Assembly (NCBI GenBank): GCA_033762715.1
Contig: JANRLL010000014.1
Span: 62,001-126,000, forward strand
Direction of reading: 5' to 3'
Origin: JANRLL01 sp033762715
Lineage (GTDB): Bacteria; Pseudomonadota; Alphaproteobacteria; Rickettsiales; SXRF01
DNA: 64,000 nt
The position numbers and the translations under genes were made by a program. The notes beneath the pieces were generated by a model. That model saw only the letters and a program-made list of their open reading frames with translations, had not been told where the DNA came from and did not search any database. Each line of letters starts with the position of its first letter. The first letter of the stretch is position 1. Below, one piece after another: positions 1-7,869 of the stretch.

Positions 1-760
1 GCCCATCGACCGGCCCCACATAATAACAACCCAATTGATCAAACAGCGTGCCACCCAGCGCTAAATTACGCGCCGCATGTTCGGTGCCCGCTAAAAAGCG
101 ACGCAGTGGCTCGGGGAATTTACTGGTGACCATTTTGCCGATATGGCGCAGCGTATGGTACGGATGCGACGAAATCAGCCGCGACAGATAGGCGCTCATA
201 GCACCTACGGGAGGTGCGATCGACATATCGTTATCGTTTAAAATCACAATCAGGCGCGTGTCTAGGCTGCCGGCATTATTGAGCGCTTCAAACGCCATGC
301 CCGCGCTCATCGCGCCGTCACCAATCACGGCAATCACATCATGTTTTTTGCCGTCTAAATCACGTGCCACCGCCATGCCGAGTGCGGCAGAAATCGAGGT
401 GGAGCTATGACCGGCGCCAAAGGCGTCATATTCACTTTCGCTGCGTTTACAAAAACCCGACAAACCATTTGGCTGGCGCAACGTACGAATACGATCGCGA
501 CGGCCGGTTAGAATTTTATGCGGATAGGATTGATGGCCCACATCCCAGATCACAATATCATCGGGCGTATCGAACACATGATGCAGCGCGACGGTCAGTT
601 CCACCACGCCAAGCCCCGCACCCAAATGCCCACCGGTTTGCGAGACGGCATCGACGGTTTCCAGACGCAACTCCGCTGCCAGCTGTTTCAGCTGTTCAGG
701 ATTCAATGCGCGCATATCGCGCGGCAGATGAATCGTATCGAGAAGCGGTGTTTTACTCAC
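1..760 (-). CDS. dxs: 1-deoxy-D-xylulose-5-phosphate synthase, N-terminal part (cut by window edge)
   Basis: Thiamine-diphosphate enzyme that condenses pyruvate and glyceraldehyde-3-phosphate, the first step of the MEP isoprenoid pathway. About 253 residues are visible before the gene leaves the window at base 1. Family landmarks appear in order: GGHLGAGLG (~43-51), DVGHQSYPHK (~73-82), GHSSTSIS (~116-123), the ThDP/Mg motif GDGAMSAGMAFEALNNAG (~147-164), and YYVGPVDG at the cut end. I chose the GTG at 758-760, which gives the usual N-terminus (SKTPLLDTI); an in-frame TTG lies five codons upstream. The ribosome-binding site is weak. Identification is secure; only completeness is unknown. Confidence 0.96.
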   Translation of the reverse strand, partial: MSKTPLLDTIHLPRDMRALNPEQLKQLAAELRLETVDAVSQTGGHLGAGLGVVELTVALHHVFDTPDDIVIWDVGHQSYPHKILTGRRDRIRTLRQPNGLSGFCKRSESEYDAFGAGHSSTSISAALGMAVARDLDGKKHDVIAVIGDGAMSAGMAFEALNNAGSLDTRLIVILNDNDMSIAPPVGAMSAYLSRLISSHPYHTLRHIGKMVTSKFPEPLRRFLAGTEHAARNLALGGTLFDQLGCYYVGPVDG

Positions 761-887
761 GTGTTTTGATCCCAAATACGCTATGGAGGGCGCAGATTAG
801 CCGGATTTTTTCAAAAGTCAAAGTCAGTCTGCAGCTACTCTCATAAAGCCTGCTGCATTGCGTCCTATACAGATAGGCCAAGTCACG

Positions 888-994
888 CTAGGCCGTCAGC
901 GAAAAGGTTGGATTTTTGAGAACCGGCGCGCAGCGTACACACTAGTACGTGAGCAGCGGAAGCTTAGAAATCCAGCGTTTGCAGCCAGGCCTAG
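888..994. repeat. Long imperfect palindrome (intergenic repeat, copy 1)
   Basis: The 107 bases are an imperfect inverted repeat centred near 941. The ends are CTAGGCC (888-894) and GGCCTAG (988-994). The centre is CGTAC (934-938) and GTACG (945-949) around ACACTA. The inner flanks GCGCAGCGTA and GAGCAGCGGAAG recur in the palindrome at 20401-20521, around a different central stem. It lies between dxs and the next gene on the same strand. Transcribed, it would fold into one long hairpin. There is no T tract, so it is not a standard terminator. The rest of the 761-1001 gap shows nothing I can name. Confidence 0.6.
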
Positions 995-1001
995 TAGTGA
1001 A

Positions 1002-1565
1002 TCAATTATTGATGATGATTTTTTTGCCATCGCGGACGATTAAATCCGTCCCACTTTGCAGCTTATAGACGCCGTCGGGCATGTTCATGGGCTCACCGTC
1101 GGCTCCTACGGCGTAAACGCGCATGCCGTCAAAGGCGACTTCTTGGCCTTGGGTGGTCATGCGGCTGCTGGGAGGGGCTGGGCGATTGCCATTATTGGAT
1201 GGCGCGATGACGGGAGGAGGCGGATAATAACCGTCATTGGGCGTTGCTGCATCGGGCGATGGTGGCACAATACCGTAATATTGCTCATTAAAACCGGTGG
1301 ATTGTTGCTGTTGATTGCGATACTGGCCGTTATTGGGGCGTACTGCTTGATTACCACCGCGCACGCTTTTAGCAGGGCCAAACTCACCGTATTTATCTTC
1401 ATTTTTCTTATTATAGGCTTCGATTTTGCGCACCAATTTATCTTTGCGCATGGCCGCGCGTTGAGCACTTATATCACGCTCTTTCATGAGGGTTGGGGCC
1501 AGCAGCAGGGCTAAAATAACCGCTACCACAGCTCCTAATACCCAATATTTTGCGTTAAAATTCAT
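1002..1565 (-). CDS. Hypothetical protein with N-terminal membrane anchor
   Basis: A 187-residue protein that I do not recognise. Residues ~8-27 form one hydrophobic segment (YWVLGAVVAVILALLLAPTL) after a short N-terminus. A charged, helix-prone stretch follows (~28-65, rich in Lys, Arg and Glu), then a low-complexity Gln/Asn/Pro-rich linker (~75-135). A compact C-terminal part (~140-187) contains DGVYKLQSGTDLIVRDGKKI. The layout suggests a single-pass inner-membrane protein with a periplasmic tail. It lies 66 bases downstream of argF on the same strand. No function can be assigned from sequence. Confidence 0.7.
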   Translation of the reverse strand: MNFNAKYWVLGAVVAVILALLLAPTLMKERDISAQRAAMRKDKLVRKIEAYNKKNEDKYGEFGPAKSVRGGNQAVRPNNGQYRNQQQQSTGFNEQYYGIVPPSPDAATPNDGYYPPPPVIAPSNNGNRPAPPSSRMTTQGQEVAFDGMRVYAVGADGEPMNMPDGVYKLQSGTDLIVRDGKKIIINN

Positions 1566-1631
1566 AGCGGTATCATCTTTAGGTTCGCTTTATTTTAGCG
1601 TATTTGGGGATAAAAGGCTAGTTTTTGTCGC

Positions 1632-2549
1632 CTATAAAGCTTTCAAGCACCACAGCAGCACCGCTTTTTGAGCGTGCAGGCGGTTTTCGGCCTCATCAAA
1701 GACCCGAGATTGCGGCCCATCAATCACCTCGGCAGTCACTTCCTCACCGCGATGGGCAGGCAGGCAATGCAAGAAAATAGCGCTTTTAGCGGCCTTCTTC
1801 ATCAGAGCTGCATTCACCTGATAGCCAGCAAGCATCGCAATTTGCGAATCCGCATCGGGATCGCCCATCGAAACCCAGGTATCGGTTACCACCGCATCAG
1901 CGCCTGCAACTGCTACATCGGGCTTTTCAGTCAGCTCAATGCGCGCACCCCGTTGGGTAGCCCACTCCACCACTTCCGGCAGCGGATTCAGCTTGGTCGG
2001 ACAGGCTAACCGCAAGGTAAAGCCCAGCAGGGCTGCTGCTTGAATCCAGCTTTGTGCCACATTATTGCCATCGCCAATCCAGGCGACTGTTTTGCCACCA
2101 ATGGGGCCTAAATTTTCTTCAAAGGTGAGCACGTCGGCTAAAATCTGGCACGGATGGCTAAACTCGGTCAGACCGTTAATCACGGGAATGGTCGCGTTGG
2201 TTGCCAATTCTTGCAGCTTGCTATGGTCATGACAACGCAGCATGATCGCATCGACATAACGCGACAGCACCTGCGCCGTATCGGCCACCGTTTCGCCGCG
2301 CCCTAGCTGCAATTCATTGCCGTTGAACGAGAGCGCATGGCCACCCAACTCCATCATCGCCACCTCAAACGACACGCGTGTGCGCGTTGAGTTTTTTTCA
2401 AAAATCATGGCCAGTTTGCGATTGACCAACAGCGGCTCATAGATGCCTTGTTTACGCTTGAGCTTAAGCATCAGCGCAGTATCAACCAAGGTGCGCACTT
2501 GCATCGCATCGAGTGTGGATAGGTCGGTAAAATGTCGAATGCTGGTCAT
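1632..2549 (-). CDS. argF: Ornithine carbamoyltransferase
   Basis: Makes citrulline from ornithine and carbamoyl phosphate in arginine synthesis. The 305 residues carry the carbamoyl-phosphate signature STRTRV (in FEKNSTRTRVSFEVAM), HPCQILADVLT, DTWVSMGD and the ornithine-side HCLPAHRGEEVT. The ATG at 2547-2549 is preferred because AAGGAG lies just upstream inside the end of argD, and it overlaps the argD stop as ATGA. An in-frame TTG five codons earlier is unlikely. The ATGA overlap implies translational coupling with argD. Confidence 0.96.
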   Translation of the reverse strand: MTSIRHFTDLSTLDAMQVRTLVDTALMLKLKRKQGIYEPLLVNRKLAMIFEKNSTRTRVSFEVAMMELGGHALSFNGNELQLGRGETVADTAQVLSRYVDAIMLRCHDHSKLQELATNATIPVINGLTEFSHPCQILADVLTFEENLGPIGGKTVAWIGDGNNVAQSWIQAAALLGFTLRLACPTKLNPLPEVVEWATQRGARIELTEKPDVAVAGADAVVTDTWVSMGDPDADSQIAMLAGYQVNAALMKKAAKSAIFLHCLPAHRGEEVTAEVIDGPQSRVFDEAENRLHAQKAVLLWCLKAL

Positions 2550-3712
2550 TTCCACTCCTTGCAAACATGAGTAAGTAAGCCGATGGCTTCATCGATATGT
2601 TGTGAGGTAATAATAAGCGGCGGGGTGATGCGAATCACATTATCCTCACTAGGCACGGTCAGCAATCCGAAGGCGCGCAACTGCTCCACCATCTCACGGC
2701 ACGGCACAACCGTCTTCAGGCCCAGCATCAAACCGGTGCCGCGCACCTCAGACAATAACGTTGGAAACTGCGCTACCATGCTCTGCAGCTTGGTTTTAAG
2801 TAGGCGTCCGGTCTCCGCTACCTGTTCTAAAAACCCCGGTGCAAGCAACACATCTAGCACGGCATTACCCACTGCCATGGCCAGCGGATTGCTGCCATAG
2901 GTTGAGCCATGCGAGCCCGGTGTCATACCGCTTGCCGCGCGTTCGGTGGCAAGACACGCCGCCAAGGGAAAGCCGTTGCCGATGCCTTTGGCCACCGTCA
3001 CCAGATCGGGTGTGATACCGGCCTGTTCATGTGCAAACAAGCTGCCGGTTCGACCCATGCCGCATTGCACTTCATCGATCATCAGCAGCAGGCCATGTTG
3101 GTCACACAGCGCGCGCAGCCCTTGCAAAAATTCGTCCGTGGCAGCTTTCACCCCGCCCTCGCCTTGGATGGGTTCTACCAAGATACCGGCTGTCAGCGGC
3201 GTAATCGCCGCTTGAGTGGCAGCTAGATTATTATATTCCACCCGGTCAAACCCATCGACAAGCGGCTCAAAACCTTTGCGCGCGATGTCATTGCCGCCAG
3301 CCGAAATGCACGAAAGCGTACGGCCATGAAAACCGCCGCTCATGGTGATGATGCGGAAGCGTTCGGGGTTGCCGCTATGGTCGTGATATTTGCGGATCAT
3401 CTTAAAGCCGCATTCCACCGCTTCACTGCCAGAGTTGCAGAAAAAGGCGCGATCGGCAAACGTCGCTTGCACAAAACGCTCAGCGAGTTTTTCAAGGCCC
3501 GGTATGCGGTACATATTGGAGCAATGCCAGAGCAGATCCGCTTGGGTTTTGAGTGCAGCAGTGACATGCGGATGGCAATGGCCCAGCGCGTTGACGGCAA
3601 TGCCAGCGGCAAAATCCAGGTAGCGCCTGCCGTCGGGCGCGAAGAGATAAGCCCCTTCCCCGCGTTCAATAGCAATATCGCTACGCCGATAAACCGGCAA
3701 AATGGCCGACAT
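2546..3712 (-). CDS. argD: Acetylornithine aminotransferase
   Basis: PLP-dependent class III aminotransferase that converts N-acetylglutamate semialdehyde to N-acetylornithine; such enzymes often also serve in lysine synthesis. 388 residues from the ATG at 3710-3712 (MSAILPVYRRSDIAIERGEG), the usual family N-terminus; an upstream TTG at 3775 would add 21 atypical residues. Visible landmarks are FCNSGSEAVECG, GGFHGRTLS, the metal/PLP region LMIDEVQCGMGRTG and the Schiff-base lysine in TVAKGIGNGFPLAA. It is first in a two-gene arg operon with argF. Confidence 0.95.
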   Translation of the reverse strand: MSAILPVYRRSDIAIERGEGAYLFAPDGRRYLDFAAGIAVNALGHCHPHVTAALKTQADLLWHCSNMYRIPGLEKLAERFVQATFADRAFFCNSGSEAVECGFKMIRKYHDHSGNPERFRIITMSGGFHGRTLSCISAGGNDIARKGFEPLVDGFDRVEYNNLAATQAAITPLTAGILVEPIQGEGGVKAATDEFLQGLRALCDQHGLLLMIDEVQCGMGRTGSLFAHEQAGITPDLVTVAKGIGNGFPLAACLATERAASGMTPGSHGSTYGSNPLAMAVGNAVLDVLLAPGFLEQVAETGRLLKTKLQSMVAQFPTLLSEVRGTGLMLGLKTVVPCREMVEQLRAFGLLTVPSEDNVIRITPPLIITSQHIDEAIGLLTHVCKEWK

Positions 3713-3777
3713 GGCTAACCCACTATCAACATTTAGAAAAACGGCGATTATCTGCCCCAGCCCAAGGCTTGTCAAGC

Positions 3778-4539
3778 CTAACTCTTAAGCCGGTAGCCCT
3801 TTTTAAAGAGCCAGGCGGTGAGCGTCCAGAGAATGACGTTGGTGACTGTGAGTGATGTGATGCCCAAGGCGATTGAGCCGTCATGATAGCCAATTAGCGC
3901 ATAGCGGAAACCGTCAATCATATAGAAGAACGGGTTCATATGGCAGACATGATACCAAAATTCCGGTAGCTGTTTGATCGAGTAAAACGTGCCCGACAGA
4001 AAGGCGAGCGGCGTGATGATATAGTTGGTGATGGCAGATAGCTGGTCAAAAGATTGCGACCAGATGCCGGTAAGCACGCCCAAGAGTGCCAGCATCACAC
4101 TCGCCAGCACCGCATAAAGCAAGCCAAACATCGCATGCTCCATCGAAAACGGTACGAAAATATAGACCGCTGCAATCACGGCTACGCCCACAGCCAATCC
4201 GCGGACTACACCGCCAATGACTAAGCTTAGCACGATCTCACCACCGGTCAGCGGCGGCATCAAAATATCGACGATCACCCCTTGGATTTTTTGCAGCATC
4301 AAAGACGAGGATGTATTGGCAAAGGCATTTTGCACGATCGCCATCATGATCAAGCCTGGTGCAATAAACTGGCTGTAGGGCACACCATCAATCAAGCGTG
4401 TCTCGCTGCCCATCGCTAGGGTCAGCACGGCTAAGAACAACAAGGTGGTAATAACCGGCGCTACCAACGTTTGGTTCCATACTTTGGCAAAGCGCCAAAC
4501 TTCGCGCTTAATAAGCGTCATCACACCGATGGTATTCAC
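3778..4539 (-). CDS. ABC-2 type transporter permease
   Basis: A 253-residue integral membrane protein of the ABC-2 permease family (NodJ/DrrB-like), with about six hydrophobic segments. The family signature region sits near the C-terminal third (AITNYIITPLAFLSGTFYSIKQLPEFWYHVCHMNPFFY, seen at about 165-200). Substrate cannot be inferred. The start is a GTG at 4537-4539 behind AAGGA; that ribosome-binding site overlaps the stop of the upstream GNAT gene. No ATP-binding subunit is encoded beside it or anywhere in the window, so its partner must lie elsewhere. Confidence 0.85.
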   Translation of the reverse strand: MNTIGVMTLIKREVWRFAKVWNQTLVAPVITTLLFLAVLTLAMGSETRLIDGVPYSQFIAPGLIMMAIVQNAFANTSSSLMLQKIQGVIVDILMPPLTGGEIVLSLVIGGVVRGLAVGVAVIAAVYIFVPFSMEHAMFGLLYAVLASVMLALLGVLTGIWSQSFDQLSAITNYIITPLAFLSGTFYSIKQLPEFWYHVCHMNPFFYMIDGFRYALIGYHDGSIALGITSLTVTNVILWTLTAWLFKKGYRLKS

Positions 4540-4548
4540 ACATATTCC

Positions 4549-4800
4549 TTAGGAGGGGTTTCGTTTCAAGTAGGCCACAGCATACGAGCACACCGGCACA
4601 ATTTCAAGGCCTTGCGATTTGGCATCGTCGACCACGCCTTTCATCACCTGCGCGGCAATGCCCTGCCCGCGTAACGCCTCGGGTACACCGACATGGGTGA
4701 TGATGAGCTTGTTGCCTTCGCGTTCGTAATCAGCAACGCAGACATGCCCGTCAGTGACAAGCTCATAGCGATGAGCGGCAGCGTTATTTTTTACAGTCAT
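4549..4800 (-). CDS. Small GNAT-fold N-acetyltransferase (YjdJ/NATD1-like)
   Basis: An 83-residue minimal acetyltransferase-like protein. It has the acetyl-CoA loop motif GVPEALRGQGIAAQVMKGVVD (about 38-58) and the C-terminal strand LEIVPVCSYAVAYLKRNP, which together define the short GNAT group related to human NATD1 and bacterial YjdJ. The substrate of this group is not established. It ends 9 bases before the ABC permease, which uses a ribosome-binding site inside its end, so the two are probably co-transcribed. Confidence 0.85.
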   Translation of the reverse strand: MTVKNNAAAHRYELVTDGHVCVADYEREGNKLIITHVGVPEALRGQGIAAQVMKGVVDDAKSQGLEIVPVCSYAVAYLKRNPS

Positions 4801-4821
4801 AAAATTATTTGCAGTTTATCG

Positions 4822-4869
4822 CTAGGCGCCGCCGGATGCCAGGAAACCCCAGCATGCCGGCCAGCCTAG
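4822..4869. repeat. Intergenic palindrome, short relative of the 888-994 element
   Basis: A 48-base near-palindrome with ends CTAGGC (4822-4827) and GCCTAG (4864-4869) and inner complementary blocks GCCGG-ATGC and GCAT-GCCGGC. The outer sequence and the following TAGTAG match the right end of the 888-994 element (GCCTAGTAG). It lies between the GNAT and BI-1 genes, both on the minus strand. No T run follows, so an RNA-stability or attenuation role is only a guess. Confidence 0.5.
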
Positions 4870-4878
4870 TAGATCAAG

Positions 4879-5628
4879 CTATCTGCGATCGCCCATGAAA
4901 CGCAGCAGATGTAAGAAGATATTGATAAAGTCCATGTACAGGTTCAGCGCACCCATGATGGAGGCTTTAGCAATGGCATCGGTGCTGCCAGCGAGCTGAT
5001 AGTAAAGGTTTTTGAGCTTCTGCGTATCATAGGCGGTGAGGCCCACGAAAATCAGCACGCCCACTACCGAGAGGGTAAAGTTCAGTGCGCTGCTTTGCAG
5101 AAACAGATTCACCAGCGAGGCAAGAATCAAACCAATCAGGCCCATCATGAGGAAGCTGCCAAAACCGGTCAGGTCACGCTTGGTGGTGTAGCCATATAAG
5201 CTCATAGCGCCAAAGGTTCCAGCGGTTACGAAGAAGGCGCGCGCAATGCTTTCACCCGTATAGACGAGGAAGATCGACGACAGCGACAATCCCATTACCA
5301 CCGCATAGGTCCAGAAAATAGCTTGAGCGGTGCCGGTGCTCATGCGGTGCAGGCCAAAGCTTAGCCACAATACCAAGCCCAGCGGCGCAAACATAACGAG
5401 AAAGCCTAAGCCACTAGGGCCAACGCGACCATCGGGACCAGCTGCAAACAGCAAGGCTTGAACGGCGGGAGAATTAGCCGCAAGCATCGCCACGATGCCA
5501 GTCAGCGCCAGAGCGCTTGCCATCAGGTTGTAGATTTTGAGCATATAAGCACGCAGGCCCATATCATAGCTGGCCGCTTGCGTAGCTTGCGCTTGGGCGG
5601 CAGCCACAAACGGATCACGATATTCCAT
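4879..5628 (-). CDS. Bax inhibitor-1/YccA family membrane protein
   Basis: A 249-residue protein with about seven hydrophobic segments and the BI-1 family layout. It has the central GLSLSSIFLVYTGESIARAFFVTAGTFGAMSLYGYTTKRDL region (~125-165) and a C-terminal FVGLTAYDTQKLKN motif containing the conserved Asp of the last helices. Bacterial members (YccA, YbhL, BsYetJ) sit in the inner membrane; YetJ conducts calcium and YccA modulates FtsH. The specific role here is unknown. It starts at an ATG behind AAGGAGAG. Confidence 0.9.
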   Translation of the reverse strand: MEYRDPFVAAAQAQATQAASYDMGLRAYMLKIYNLMASALALTGIVAMLAANSPAVQALLFAAGPDGRVGPSGLGFLVMFAPLGLVLWLSFGLHRMSTGTAQAIFWTYAVVMGLSLSSIFLVYTGESIARAFFVTAGTFGAMSLYGYTTKRDLTGFGSFLMMGLIGLILASLVNLFLQSSALNFTLSVVGVLIFVGLTAYDTQKLKNLYYQLAGSTDAIAKASIMGALNLYMDFINIFLHLLRFMGDRR

Positions 5629-5848
5629 CTTTTCTCTCCTTAGTTGTTAAGCCCAAAGCCGCGCTTTGGATTTAGATCTAATTATATAGGAGGTTTCAAC
5701 CAGCTTTCAATGAAAACCCGTATAAGACTCCATAAAATTTCCGTAAATAATTTTAAACCTCAGGGGATTGCATGTTACGCTTGCATTATGCATGGGGGAT
5801 GGTACTAACTCAGCATATTATGATAATGATTCGCAATTGCATATACCA

Positions 5849-5931
5849 TTTGACCCCACATCGACCAAATGCGCCACTGGTGGGTGATGAGCATAAGCAA
5901 AGCCTGAGCGAGCGCCTTAAACGGGGTCAAA
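5849..5931 (+). other. Putative structured leader upstream of rpmI
   Basis: The 448-base gap between the BI-1 gene and rpmI (5629-6076) holds no convincing gene. It does contain a perfect 9-base inverted repeat, TTTGACCCC (5849-5857) and GGGGTCAAA (5923-5931). These enclose 65 bases that can form smaller stems, for example ATGC/GCAT. A second pair, GCAATC and GATTGC, lies nearer the gene around 6015-6043. Ribosomal-protein operons of this type are often autoregulated through leader RNA, so a role in L20 or L35 control is possible. The structure matches no leader I can name. Confidence 0.35.
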
Positions 5932-6076
5932 AACCGGATTTTCCAGGCCGTGCCAATTGACGATGGAATTAGTGCTTGAATAATGGATCGTTTAGCGTTA
6001 CATATCGCGACCCTAGCAATCGGGCGAGGCATTGCCTTTGATTGCGTCACTCAACCTCTATTTTTAGGATAAAAAA

Positions 6077-6280
6077 ATGCCCAAATTGAAGACCAAATCT
6101 GGTTGCAAGAAACGTTTTCGTTTCACAGCCAACGGCAAAGTGATTGCCTCCCAAGCCGGAAAACGTCACGGCATGCGCAAGCGTTCTAACAAATTCATTC
6201 GCAATGCGCGTGGTACCACCATCATGGATGAAGCGGATACTCATCGCATCGTTCAATACATGCCTTACGGCGCTAAATAG
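6077..6280 (+). CDS. rpmI: 50S ribosomal protein L35
   Basis: A 67-residue basic protein with the full L35 signature: MPKLKTKSGCKKRFRFTANG at the start, then GKRHGMRKRSNKFIRNARGT. Length is normal for the family. It starts at an ATG behind AGGA and is followed 11 bases later by rplT. The infC gene for IF3, which often precedes rpmI, is absent here; the gene has its own long leader instead. Confidence 0.98.
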   Translation: MPKLKTKSGCKKRFRFTANGKVIASQAGKRHGMRKRSNKFIRNARGTTIMDEADTHRIVQYMPYGAK

Positions 6281-6291
6281 GGAGAATCATC

Positions 6292-6660
6292 ATGGCTCAC
6301 GTTAAAAGAGGCGTAACCGCCCGTGCTCGTCACAAAAAAGTGCTGAAGATGGCTAAAGGCTATCGCGGCCGCGCTAAAAACTGTTTCCGCGTTGCAGTGG
6401 AAAAAGTGGAAAAAGGTCTGCGTTATTCGTATCGCGATCGTCGCAATAAAAAGCGTAATTTCCGCAATCTCTGGGTACAACGCATCAATGCCGGCGTTCG
6501 TGAACACGGCATGGTGTATTCGCAATTCATGGGCGGCCTTGTAAAAGCTGGCATTCAGCTCGATCGCAAAATTCTGTCTGAAATGGCGATCTCTGAACCT
6601 GCTGCTTTCAAAGCGCTCGTTGAACAATCTAAAGCAGCACTCGCTAAGAAAGCTGCATAA
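6292..6660 (+). CDS. rplT: 50S ribosomal protein L20
   Basis: 122 residues matching L20 end to end: MAHVKRGVTARARHKKVLKM, KGYRGRAKNCFRVAVEKVEKGLRYSYRDRRNKKRNFRNLW and the C-terminal globular part with INAGVREHGMVYSQFM. It binds 23S rRNA early in 50S assembly and in other bacteria represses its own operon. A clear GGGAG ribosome-binding site precedes the ATG. It lies between rpmI and pheS. Confidence 0.98.
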   Translation: MAHVKRGVTARARHKKVLKMAKGYRGRAKNCFRVAVEKVEKGLRYSYRDRRNKKRNFRNLWVQRINAGVREHGMVYSQFMGGLVKAGIQLDRKILSEMAISEPAAFKALVEQSKAALAKKAA

Positions 6661-6661
6661 A

Positions 6662-6715
6662 CGTCATCTGTCGGGGCTCGTGCTTAGCGCGGGTCCCGCA
6701 TTTCTTGGAATGACG
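6662..6715. repeat. Inverted repeat between rplT and pheS
   Basis: The 56 bases between rplT and pheS are almost filled by an imperfect inverted repeat: CGTCAT (6662-6667) pairs with ATGACG (6710-6715), and GC-rich inner arms (CGGGGCTCG, GCGGGTCCCG) can pair further. It resembles the short palindromic intergenic elements scattered in many proteobacterial genomes. It could modulate the ratio of ribosomal-protein to synthetase expression. No T tract is present. Confidence 0.4.
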
Positions 6716-6716
6716 A

Positions 6717-7784
6717 ATGACCGATACCACTGCCTTACTCACTAATTCCCTCGCTGCCATTGCGGCTTGCACTTCGGTTGCTGCACTCGAAGAACAGCGC
6801 GTTGCCATCCTCGGCAAAAAAGGCACCCTCACCGACGCACTCAAAACATTAGGCAGCGTCGATGTCGAAACCAAAAAAACGCTAGGCGCCGAACTCAACC
6901 GCATCAAACAACATATCAGCGATGCGCTCGATGCGAAAAAAGCCGAGCTCGGCATGGCGGAGCTCAATGCCCGCCTGGCCAGTGAAACACTTGATGTCAC
7001 TCAGCCCACCTCACCTGAAACACGCGGCGCGATCCATCCGGTCACGCAAGTGATCGAAGAAATCACCGCCATTTTTGCCGATCTCGGCTTTAATGTCGCC
7101 GACGGTCCAGATATCGAAACCGACGAGCATAATTTCGATGCGCTGAATATTCCCGAATCACACCCTGCCCGCCAAATGCATGATACGTTTTATCTGCACG
7201 GCACAGGTGACGGCAAAACACTGCTTCGCACCCATACCTCGCCGGTGCAGATCCGCACGATGAAATCGGGCAAGCCGCCTTTTCGTTTCTTAGCGCCTGG
7301 CTCCACCTATCGTTGCGATTCCGATCTCACCCACACCCCGATGTTCCACCAGGTGGAAGGCTTGGTGATCGACAAAAATATTCATATGGGCCATTTGAAG
7401 GGCTGCATCATCGAATTCCTCAAAGCCTTTTTTGAGTTGGATAATGTGCCGGTGCGTTTCCGTCCTAGCTTCTTTCCGTTCACCGAACCCTCGGCTGAAG
7501 TCGATATTGGCTGCGCCCGTTCGCGCGAGTCGCTCAAGATCGGCGAAGGCAGCGATTGGCTGGAAGTGATGGGTTGCGGCATGGTGCATCCGAACGTGCT
7601 GAAAAATTGCGGCATTGATCCCACCGAGTGGCAAGGCTTTGCCTTTGGCATGGGCGTTGAGCGTTTGGCGATGCTCAAATACGGCATTCCCGATCTGCGC
7701 ACCTTCTTTGAAAGCGATGTGCGCTGGTTGAAACATTATGGCTTTGAGCCGTTTCATATTCCTTCGCTGGTAGGTGGATTATGA
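6717..7784 (+). CDS. pheS: Phenylalanine-tRNA ligase alpha subunit
   Basis: Catalytic subunit of the heterotetrameric class II synthetase that charges tRNA-Phe. Of the 355 residues, the N-terminal ~85 form the tRNA-contacting coiled coil. The class II core contains LLRTHTSPVQIRTM, FRPSFFPFTEPSAEVDI (motif 2 region) and the C-terminal motif 3 GFAFGMGVERLAMLKYGIPDLR. Length is normal (about 330-360). The start lies just after the CGTCAT/ATGACG hairpin, and pheT follows after an 85-base spacer. Confidence 0.97.
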   Translation: MTDTTALLTNSLAAIAACTSVAALEEQRVAILGKKGTLTDALKTLGSVDVETKKTLGAELNRIKQHISDALDAKKAELGMAELNARLASETLDVTQPTSPETRGAIHPVTQVIEEITAIFADLGFNVADGPDIETDEHNFDALNIPESHPARQMHDTFYLHGTGDGKTLLRTHTSPVQIRTMKSGKPPFRFLAPGSTYRCDSDLTHTPMFHQVEGLVIDKNIHMGHLKGCIIEFLKAFFELDNVPVRFRPSFFPFTEPSAEVDIGCARSRESLKIGEGSDWLEVMGCGMVHPNVLKNCGIDPTEWQGFAFGMGVERLAMLKYGIPDLRTFFESDVRWLKHYGFEPFHIPSLVGGL

Positions 7785-7869
7785 TGTGGAGCAAAACGAC
7801 TAGCGCCATTGAGGCGCGCAGCCTGCGCGGCGCCAAAGCAGCAAAGCTGTTGAGCGCGAGAGGTAAAAT
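7785..7869. other. Spacer between pheS and pheT with nested hairpins
   Basis: This 85-base spacer contains GCGCC-ATTGA-GGCGC (7803-7817), a following GCGC-rich segment, and CAGC-AAA-GCTG near 7839-7849. pheS and pheT are usually almost contiguous, so a folded insert is mildly unusual. It contains GCGCGCAGC, as in the 888-994 element, but the match is too short to assign it to that family. Confidence 0.35.

Noticed and set aside
5772..6050. Small open frames on both strands in the gap before rpmI
   Set aside because: Neither has a ribosome-binding site or plausible protein composition; the region is better explained as a structured leader.
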